Positions 24,719 through 29,964 of a stretch of DNA of 29,964 nucleotides are shown here, one piece after another (position 1 is the stretch's first letter; every line of letters begins with the position of its first letter). Source of the DNA: CBFCZU01 sp965602635 (GTDB lineage: Bacteria; Planctomycetota; Phycisphaerae; SM23-33); assembly GCA_965602635.1 (NCBI GenBank), contig CBFCZU010000016.1, positions 1-29,964 of the forward strand, written 5' to 3'. The notes beneath the pieces were generated by a model. That model made no database searches, was not told the origin of the DNA, and saw only the letters and a program-made list of their open reading frames with translations. Position numbers and translations under genes: made by a program.

Positions 24719-24763
24719 GACGGTGTGTCCCTTCGCGATCACTCGGCGCCGCCGCCGCGCGCG

Positions 24764-25273
24764 TCACCACCGATTGCGGTGGACGCGTGCGGCGTCGTAG
24801 CGCTGCGCCGGGCCCTTCTCCTCGGCCGGGTGGCCGATCGAGACGATGCAGAACGGCGTGATGTCCTCGCCGATGCCCAGCAGCTCGCGCACCTTGGCGA
24901 CGCGGTCGGCCTCGGGGTGGACGCCCAGCCAGACCGCGCCCAAGCCCAGCGCGTGGGCGGCCAGCAGGAGGTTCTGCGTGGCGGCGGCGCAGTCCTGCGG
25001 CCAGTAGGCGCCCAGGCCTTCCTTGCCCTGGTCGCCGCAGACCACCACGGCCAGCGGGGCCTGCTTGAGCATGGCCGAGTAGGGGTGGAAGGCGGGGATC
25101 GCGTCGAGCGTGGCGCGGTCGTCGACGACGACGAAGTGCCACGGCTGCTGGTTCCCGGCGGACGGGGCGGCCATCGCGGCCTTCAGGAGGTCCTCGATGG
25201 CGTCCTCGGCGACCGCCTGGTCGGTGTAGGCGCGAATGCTGCGGCGTGTGAGGATGGCTTCCATTGCGTCCAT
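24764..25273 (-). CDS. Nitroreductase family flavoprotein
   Basis: This 169-residue member of the FMN-dependent nitroreductase superfamily has MEAILTRRSIRAY with the phosphate-binding RRS (10-12), PSAGNQQPWHFVVV (38-51), CAAATQNLLLAAHALGLGAVWLGV and a C-terminal SIGHPAEEKGPAQRYDAARVHRNRW. These proteins dimerise, bind FMN at the interface and use NAD(P)H. Physiological substrates vary from quinones to dehalogenation substrates. AAGGG is 8 bases before the ATG at 25273. The frame continues upstream only as Arg-rich sequence. It probably shares a transcript with its neighbours. A specific role in sugar metabolism is not supported by its sequence. Confidence 0.92.
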   Translation of the reverse strand: MDAMEAILTRRSIRAYTDQAVAEDAIEDLLKAAMAAPSAGNQQPWHFVVVDDRATLDAIPAFHPYSAMLKQAPLAVVVCGDQGKEGLGAYWPQDCAAATQNLLLAAHALGLGAVWLGVHPEADRVAKVRELLGIGEDITPFCIVSIGHPAEEKGPAQRYDAARVHRNRW

Positions 25274-25384
25274 CGCGTGCCCTTTCTCATTCCCGTGCGT
25301 GGTGCGTCGGAAAAGAAGAAGCCCCCGCGCCGCCGCCCGCGGGCGCTGGTCGGCACCGGGCGCAGGTGCGCGGCGCAAGCGGCG

Positions 25385-26392
25385 CTATTGCTTCCACGGT
25401 GGGGTGGAAGGCAGGTGGGCCATGAAGTCGTCGATGAGTTTCTGCTCGTACTCGCCGGCGTACTCGCCCGCGAAGAACCTGTCGGCCGCCTCGTCGTGGA
25501 AGAGCTTCCACGAGGCCGTCTCGTCGCCCGGGTTGACGGGGAAGAACAGGGCGTCGTTGGCCTTGGCGGCCTTCATGTCGCCGGGGGCGTCGCCGACCAT
25601 GAGGATCTTGTCGGGGTCGAACTTGCCGACGGCTCCGTACTTGAGGTGCTCGGCCTTCTTGCCCATCTCCTGTCCGCAGATCATCGCGGTGAAGGCGGCG
25701 ACGTCGTGCTCCCGCCACTCGCGCTCGAGGGCCTCGTTGGGCGTGGCGGAGACGACCATGATGTCGGCCTGGGGGTCGATCTTCTCGAGGCTCTCCCGCA
25801 CGTGCGGGAAGGGCGGCACGTCGTGCACGCGCAGGGCCACCAGCCCGTTGACCAGGTGCGTCCAGAGCACCATCCGCAGCAGGCAGTGCGCCCCGGACGT
25901 GTCGGCGGTGACGATCTCCCGCCCCAGCCGCGAGTACGCCATGTTGACGGGATCGTCCACGATGGCGTGCATCAGGACCTTGCCCGGGGCGGCGAGCCTC
26001 TGCTCGGCGAACAGCAGAAGCCCCTCGTTGCTCAGGCGGATCTCCGGCACCTCGTCGGCGGCGGCGATGAAGTCCTCGATGACCTCCACGTGGGCCGCCA
26101 GGAATCCATCGAAGCGCTCGTACGGCGACAGCTCGCGGAGGTAGGTGAACGTGTCGCGCAGGGCCAGCCAGCGGTTGCACCCGCGGCTCTGCCCGTTGAG
26201 GTTCACGAAGTCCCACACGTCGCGGAGGATCCTCGCCAGGGCGGCCAGCCCGTAGGCCTGCATCACCGCCACGACGAAGCAGAACTTGTGCTTCACTTCC
26301 ATCGTGTCGAACGCGCAGCCGTCAGAGTCGATGCCGATGCAGAAGTCCTTCGTCTTGGGCATCGCCTGGAGTTGCTCGATGTAGTCGGCCAT
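25385..26392 (-). CDS. HAD-superfamily hydrolase with large cap region
   Basis: The 335-residue protein has all four HAD motifs: DSDGCAFD (nucleophile D22, acid/base D24), VVSATP (Ser/Thr of motif II, near 225), a Lys in MGKKAEHLKY, and MVGDAPGDMKAA (acidic motif IV). About 200 residues separate motifs I and II, leaving a large mainly helical cap that should define the substrate. Motif I departs from the usual DxDGT/V with Ser and Cys. It most likely removes phosphate from a small organic phosphate in the cytoplasm. AGGAG is 7 bases before the ATG. It starts 22 bases after the GNAT gene. The substrate is unknown; a sugar phosphate is plausible from the neighbours. Confidence 0.87.
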   Translation of the reverse strand: MADYIEQLQAMPKTKDFCIGIDSDGCAFDTMEVKHKFCFVVAVMQAYGLAALARILRDVWDFVNLNGQSRGCNRWLALRDTFTYLRELSPYERFDGFLAAHVEVIEDFIAAADEVPEIRLSNEGLLLFAEQRLAAPGKVLMHAIVDDPVNMAYSRLGREIVTADTSGAHCLLRMVLWTHLVNGLVALRVHDVPPFPHVRESLEKIDPQADIMVVSATPNEALEREWREHDVAAFTAMICGQEMGKKAEHLKYGAVGKFDPDKILMVGDAPGDMKAAKANDALFFPVNPGDETASWKLFHDEAADRFFAGEYAGEYEQKLIDDFMAHLPSTPPWKQ

Positions 26393-26414
26393 TGCCTGCT
26401 CCTGCTGTGCGGCC

Positions 26415-26921
26415 TCAGCCGCCGCTCCTTTCAGCGGAAAACCGGATGACGTTCATCTCTCGCTTGTGGCGCGGGAAGTACTCGAGCGACTCCCGGCACC
26501 GGGCGCCCGTGTAGGCGCCGATGACCGCCCGCCAGAAGGCGATGGCGGGCCGGTTCTCCGGGATCTGCCGCACCTCCCAGGCGCCCGGGAGCCTGTCGAA
26601 TACCTGAAAGGCGGCCGACTTGCCAACCCCTTTTCGCCGGAACTTGCGGAGGACGAAGAACTCGCCCATGTCGTGGTCGTACTCGTCGGCGCTGGTGACG
26701 TCGCAGACCAGCGCGAAGCCCGCCAGCTCGCCGTCGGCCCGGACGAGGAACGGCCAGTGATGGTCCTTCTCCCAGTAGTGGCACCAGCCCGTGCACTCGA
26801 ACATGCCGCCGTCGGGACAGCGCAGGCCCATGAACTCGGAGAAGTCGTAGATGTACAGGCGGCCGAGGTTGCGAACCACCGGCTTGTCCTGCTCCCCGGC
26901 CGGGACGACCTCGATCCTCAT
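26415..26921 (-). CDS. GNAT family N-acetyltransferase
   Basis: This 168-residue protein fits the GNAT fold: GRLYIYDFSEF at the N-terminal helix, PFLVRADGELAGFALV as the beta2-beta3 hairpin, GEFFVLRKFRRKGVGKSAAFQVFDRLPG as motif A with acetyl-CoA pyrophosphate loop RRKGVG (95-100), and ENRPAIAFWRAVI as motif B. It would transfer an acetyl group from acetyl-CoA to an amine. The acceptor is not predictable. It lies between the HAD gene and the SDR gene with short spacers (22 and 19 bases), so it is likely part of the same operon. Confidence 0.9.
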   Translation of the reverse strand: MRIEVVPAGEQDKPVVRNLGRLYIYDFSEFMGLRCPDGGMFECTGWCHYWEKDHHWPFLVRADGELAGFALVCDVTSADEYDHDMGEFFVLRKFRRKGVGKSAAFQVFDRLPGAWEVRQIPENRPAIAFWRAVIGAYTGARCRESLEYFPRHKREMNVIRFSAERSGG

Positions 26922-26940
26922 GGAGCTTCCCCGCGACGTC

Positions 26941-27762
26941 TCAGACGCCGGAGTACGCGCTGAAGGCGCCGTCGACGGGGACGACCACTCCGCTGACGAA
27001 TCTCGACGCGTCGGCGACCAGCCAGACCAGCGTGCCGACCAGGTCGGCGGGCTCGCCGTAGCGCCCCATGGGCGTGCCGTCGATGATCTGCTTGCCCCGC
27101 GCCGTCGGCGTGCCGTCGTCGTTCGTCAGGAGGAAGCGGTTCTGCTCGGTCAGGAAGAAGCCCGGCGCGATGGCGTTGACGCGGATGTTCGGCGAGTGGT
27201 TCTGGGCCATGTACGTCGCCAGCCACTGCGTGAAGTTGCTGACGGCCGCCTTCGCCGCCGAGTACGCCGCGATCCGCGTCAGCGGCGTGAAGGCGTTCAT
27301 CGACGAGATGTTCACGATCACGCCCGCGCCCGCATCGGCCATGTGCCGGCCGAAAACCTGGCTCGGCAGGATCGTCCCGAGGCAGTTCAGGTCGAAGACC
27401 CAGCGGATCGCGTCGGCGTCGAGGTCGAAGAACAGCGACTCCGGCGGGACGCAGGTGGCCTCCTTGCGGTTGCCGCCGGCGCCGTTGACCAGGACGTCGA
27501 CCTTGCCCAGCGCCGCGACCGTCTCGTCGAAGGCCTTCTGCACGTCGCCCCTGTCGAGGACGTTGCAGTGCACGGGATGGGCCTCGCCGCCGCCGGCGCG
27601 GATCTCCTCGCAGAGCTTGGCGGCCGCGGCGTCCATGATGTCCAGCACGGCCACCTTCGCCCCGCGCGCGGCCAGGCCCCGCGACATCTCGCCGCACAGC
27701 ACGCCCGCCCCGCCGGTGATCGCCACGCACTTGCCGGTCACGTCAAACAGGCTGTCGGTCAT
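26941..27762 (-). CDS. SDR family oxidoreductase, probably D-fructuronate reductase/D-mannonate oxidoreductase type
   Basis: The protein has 273 residues, a classical short-chain dehydrogenase. The cofactor loop is TGGAGVLCG (16-24), followed by NGAGG (93-97), catalytic Ser in NISSMNA (151-157) and YSAAK (Y167, K171). AIAPGFFLTEQNRFLL and GRYGEPADLVGTLVWL complete the pattern seen in D-mannonate oxidoreductase-like SDRs that stand in for UxuB. It would interconvert D-fructuronate and D-mannonate with NAD(P)H. GGAG lies 6 bases before the ATG at 27762. The gene overlaps the end of the UxaE-like gene by 20 bases in another frame, a strong sign that they work together. The substrate assignment is inferred from family likeness and this neighbour. 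Confidence 0.88.
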   Translation of the reverse strand: MTDSLFDVTGKCVAITGGAGVLCGEMSRGLAARGAKVAVLDIMDAAAAKLCEEIRAGGGEAHPVHCNVLDRGDVQKAFDETVAALGKVDVLVNGAGGNRKEATCVPPESLFFDLDADAIRWVFDLNCLGTILPSQVFGRHMADAGAGVIVNISSMNAFTPLTRIAAYSAAKAAVSNFTQWLATYMAQNHSPNIRVNAIAPGFFLTEQNRFLLTNDDGTPTARGKQIIDGTPMGRYGEPADLVGTLVWLVADASRFVSGVVVPVDGAFSAYSGV

Positions 27763-29287
27763 GGTTGCTCCATGCGCCCCGATTTCCAGGGTCTTCCTGT
27801 CGACGCGCAAACGGCGCGACGTGGCGGCCGAGGTGCGCCTCCAACGCCGCGTAGTGGGCCTCCTCGTCGGCCTCCAGGGCGGCGTAGAGTCGCTTGCGGA
27901 ATCGCTCGCCGCCGTCGGCAGTGAGCACGCTGCCGAAGGTCACGTGGAGGGCCTGCCGCGTGTCGAACTGGTCCAGGATGCCGGGCAGTTCCACGTCGTC
28001 GACGTCGTCGGAGACCAGGTCGTCCACGGTGGGCACCTTGGACAGGTCCGCCGAGACGTGATACGTCTTCTTGTCTTCCTCGTAATGCTCGCGGGCGAAG
28101 GTGAGGATCTCCTCGAACAGCCGGCGGTCGATTCGGGCGACGGCCCGCAGGGCCTCCAGGTAGCTCGTGCCGGCGGTCTTGAGGTGCACCAGCCCGCCCG
28201 TCAGCTCCGCGACGATCGGGTAGATGCTGAACTTGTCGCTGCCGGAGTGGATGGACATCTTGTACGGCCCGACGGTCCGCATGACGGCGACGTGCTCGGC
28301 GAAGCTCGCCCGGAAGGCGTCGAGGTCGCCGATGTAATCCACGCCCTTCTCGAAGCGCCCGATGAACCGCGGCGCCATCGACACCCACGCCACGCCCAGG
28401 CGCTTGAGCTCCGAGGCGAAGAAGTAGTGCTCGCCCGGCGTGGTGGGGCTGTCCGTCTCGTCGACGCTGACCTCCAGCTCGAACTCGCCGCCGGCCGCGT
28501 CACACAGGTGGCGGTGCATCCTGACGGCATGGGCGATGGCCGAGCCGTACTTGACGCCCGCCCGCAGCAGGGCCAGCTCATCCATCTCGACCTTCCCGCC
28601 GCCGGCGAGGTCGAACGTCTTACCGGCGTAGGCCGCCCTCATGTCGCCCGCCGTGGTCTGGAGCGTCTCGAAGTCCAGCTCGGCGAGCCGGGCGCTCAGC
28701 GCGGCGGCGTCCATCTCGTCGGCCTCGTTGACCACGTGGGCGCCGGGATCGATGGTGAACAGCGTGAAGCCCGCCGCGACGGTGGCGTCGATGTCCTCGG
28801 GCCGCTGGAGGTGGTCGGCGTCACTGCCGAAGCCGTCGGTGAAGCCCTCCTGCAGCACGCCGTAGGTGGCCGAGTCCATCACCTGCTCGGGCGTCCGCCG
28901 GGTGCGGGTCATTTCGCGGATGGACTGTTGCGCGAGGACGACGGCCAGCCCCGCGCCCTCGCGGCGCATGGCCCGGATGTGCCCGGGCGTGGCGAGCCCC
29001 AGCCGGTCGCCCAGCCCGGCGCTGGTCGCCAGGCCGAGGCACCTCGGTGCCGTCCACGGCAGCCGCTCGCGCAGGTGAACGGCGTTGGCGTGGTCGCACG
29101 CGCCGACGCACACGCACGTGCCGTCCAGCTCGCCCGCCCGCTCGACGTTCGGCAGACACGGTTCGCCGACGCAGCCAACGAGCTTGTCCGTGCCCTTGCG
29201 GCCGAGGAAGTACGCGCCCGTGTCCGTAGGGACCAGGCTGCCTTCGTAGATGTCCAGGCCGGTGATCTTCTCCAGTGGGTCCTTCAT
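27743..29287 (-). CDS. uxaE: Tagaturonate/fructuronate epimerase (UxaE family)
   Basis: The protein has 514 residues, close to the family's usual length of about 490. Recognised by GFGSDADHLQRPEDI (152-166), AGFTLFTIDPGAHV, FELEVSVDETDSPTT, GVAWVSMAPRFIGRFEKGVDYIGD and especially YKMSIHSGSDKFSIYP (342-357). These carry conserved Asp, Glu and His residues likely to hold the metal. UxaE, described from Thermotoga, epimerises D-tagaturonate to D-fructuronate and so links galacturonate to the glucuronate branch. GGAGG is 5 bases before the ATG. It is the first gene of the long minus-strand array and overlaps the SDR that would take the next step. uxuA and kdgK are not in the window. The specificity is predicted, not proven. 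Confidence 0.88.
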   Translation of the reverse strand: MKDPLEKITGLDIYEGSLVPTDTGAYFLGRKGTDKLVGCVGEPCLPNVERAGELDGTCVCVGACDHANAVHLRERLPWTAPRCLGLATSAGLGDRLGLATPGHIRAMRREGAGLAVVLAQQSIREMTRTRRTPEQVMDSATYGVLQEGFTDGFGSDADHLQRPEDIDATVAAGFTLFTIDPGAHVVNEADEMDAAALSARLAELDFETLQTTAGDMRAAYAGKTFDLAGGGKVEMDELALLRAGVKYGSAIAHAVRMHRHLCDAAGGEFELEVSVDETDSPTTPGEHYFFASELKRLGVAWVSMAPRFIGRFEKGVDYIGDLDAFRASFAEHVAVMRTVGPYKMSIHSGSDKFSIYPIVAELTGGLVHLKTAGTSYLEALRAVARIDRRLFEEILTFAREHYEEDKKTYHVSADLSKVPTVDDLVSDDVDDVELPGILDQFDTRQALHVTFGSVLTADGGERFRKRLYAALEADEEAHYAALEAHLGRHVAPFARRQEDPGNRGAWSNHDRQPV

Positions 29288-29325
29288 GTTTCCTCCCGCG
29301 GCAGGGGCCCTTGCCCGTGCGACGA

Positions 29326-29712
29326 CTATGGGAAGTTAAACCCGACGTACACCCTCGGGCTGCTGCCGTCGAGATCGAAGGAGACGCTGGCCGTGGCCCC
29401 AACCGGCGGCTCGCAGTTGAGGACCCACCGTCCGGTCTCGTTCGAGACCGTCTGCCAGCTCGACGGCTTGAAGTTCGCCTTGACGGCGACCTGGGCGCCC
29501 GACGGGTCGGTGAAGCGTTCCTTCAGGAAGGCCGCGTTGGCCAGCCGGCTCGCCAGCGCCCGGGCGTGCCCTTCGTCCAGCTCCACGGGCTTGGTCACGG
29601 CGGGCTTCCGCTTGGTCGGGCGGCGCGGGGGAGGGCTGTCTTCTCCGCATCCGCCGAGCCAACCCAGGCAGGAGACCAGCAGCACCGCCCCGAGCTTCCA
29701 TGCCGATGTCAT
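29326..29712 (-). CDS. Small lipoprotein, unknown function
   Basis: The 128-residue protein has a lipoprotein signal peptide: Lys at position 6, hydrophobic core LGAVLLVSCLGWL, and lipobox LGGC with C22 as the lipidated residue. A Pro/Arg/Lys-rich linker (27-40) follows, then a small domain with alternating strands (QVAVKANFKPSSWQTVS, ATASVSFDLDGSSPRVYVGFNF). I do not recognise the domain. The ATG at 29712 has GAGGTGA a few bases upstream. It lies 38 bases upstream of the UxaE-like gene and 82 bases after the gnd fragment, so it could belong to either transcript. Confidence 0.8.
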   Translation of the reverse strand: MTSAWKLGAVLLVSCLGWLGGCGEDSPPPRRPTKRKPAVTKPVELDEGHARALASRLANAAFLKERFTDPSGAQVAVKANFKPSSWQTVSNETGRWVLNCEPPVGATASVSFDLDGSSPRVYVGFNFP

Positions 29713-29730
29713 CCGATCACCTCGCGCGTT

Positions 29731-29776
29731 CGGCGGGCGGCTGCAGGGCCGCGCGGCCGCTGTCCCCGGCCCGCCG
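29731..29776 (-). terminator. GC-rich nested inverted repeat after gnd
   Basis: The outer arms CGGCGGGC (29731-29738) and GCCCGCCG (29769-29776) pair perfectly, and a 12-base palindrome GGCCGCGCGGCC (29747-29758) lies inside. On the minus strand this falls just after the gnd stop and before the lipoprotein start. A terminator is possible, but no T-run follows. Confidence 0.35.
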
Positions 29777-29794
29777 GTCGGTTGCCTTGCCGGC

Positions 29795-29964
29795 TCACGC
29801 CGTGTACGTGCTGGCGGTGGTGTCCCCGCCCGTGCCGGTCCAGTTGGTGTGGAAGAACTCCCCGCGCGGCTTGTCGAGGCGCTCGTAGGTGTGCGCGCCG
29901 AAGTAGTCGCGCTGGGCCTGGAGCAGGTTGGCGGGCAGGCGCTCGCAGCGGTAGCCGTCGTAGT
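29795..29964 (-). CDS. gnd: 6-phosphogluconate dehydrogenase (decarboxylating), C-terminal fragment cut by window edge
   Basis: Only the last 55 codons and the TGA are inside the window. They read YDGYRCERLPANLLQAQRDYFGAHTYERL and then DKPRGEFFHTNWTGTGG. The blocks QRDYFGAHTYER and FHTNWTG are the hallmark C-terminal tail of Gnd, which reaches into the partner subunit's active site and includes the Arg and His that bind the 6-phosphate. The enzyme converts 6-phosphogluconate to ribulose 5-phosphate with NADP reduction in the pentose phosphate pathway. The start and the Rossmann domain lie beyond the right edge. The link to the uronate genes is plausible metabolically but not shown by the sequence. 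Confidence 0.95.
   Translation of the reverse strand, partial: YDGYRCERLPANLLQAQRDYFGAHTYERLDKPRGEFFHTNWTGTGGDTTASTYTA

Noticed and set aside
23663..26449. Open frame of 928 codons on the plus strand
   Set aside because: It lies antisense to the Gfo/Idh/MocA, nitroreductase and HAD genes. No motif is visible and the composition is typical of a shadow frame.
1..29964. CRISPR array, complete insertion sequence or prophage
   Set aside because: No regularly spaced repeats with spacers, transposase, integrase or phage structural gene was seen on either strand.

Overview
The window looks like a chromosomal segment of a GC-rich planctomycete, most likely of the Phycisphaerae or a related lineage. 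This is inferred from two PEP-CTERM-tailed secreted proteins, one with a dockerin-like double EF-hand and a DUF5060 glycosidase architecture, from the planctomycete-style L-aspartate oxidase and VWA protein, and from many sugar-acid and glycan genes. No phage, CRISPR array, complete insertion sequence or rRNA was seen. One tRNA-Leu(CAG) is present.

Layout. Positions 1-5300 (+) hold the 3' end of one PEP-CTERM protein and a complete 1410-residue modular PEP-CTERM glycosidase. The two share a duplicated domain that resembles ThuA/glutamine-amidotransferase folds. Positions 5300-5850 are non-coding, with hairpins, heptamer repeats and TGTCCA repeats. Positions 5855-8309 (-) hold housekeeping genes: cmk-plsC, translationally coupled, and a dihydroorotate-dehydrogenase-like flavoprotein. 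A tRNA-Leu (-), a VWA-domain protein (+) and an M42 aminopeptidase (-) follow. The aminopeptidase diverges from nadB (+), and nadB is followed by a URO-D-family protein and an LDH2-family oxidoreductase (+).

Positions 15246-29287 (-) are one long co-directional array of fourteen genes. In transcription order they are: a UxaE-like tagaturonate epimerase, an SDR of the fructuronate/mannonate type, a GNAT, a HAD hydrolase, a nitroreductase, a Gfo/Idh/MocA oxidoreductase, an aldo/keto reductase, a GH38 alpha-mannosidase-like enzyme, a secreted beta-propeller protein, a Tm-1-like (UPF0261) ATP-binding protein, a cupin, a PEP-hydrolase-like TIM barrel, a ThuA protein and a small membrane protein. 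Upstream on the same strand lie a small lipoprotein and the C-terminal end of 6-phosphogluconate dehydrogenase, cut by the window edge.

The array is best read as carbohydrate and uronate catabolism. UxaE plus the SDR would carry D-tagaturonate through D-fructuronate to D-mannonate. GH38 would release sugars, and several oxidoreductases could process oxidised or keto sugars. The least understood part is the Tm-1-like/cupin/PEP-hydrolase-like/ThuA block. Its first and third proteins correspond to the two halves of the fused plant and fungal Tm-1-type protein, here encoded separately around a cupin. Together with the duplicated domain in the PEP-CTERM proteins, it is the strongest candidate for undescribed biology in the window.
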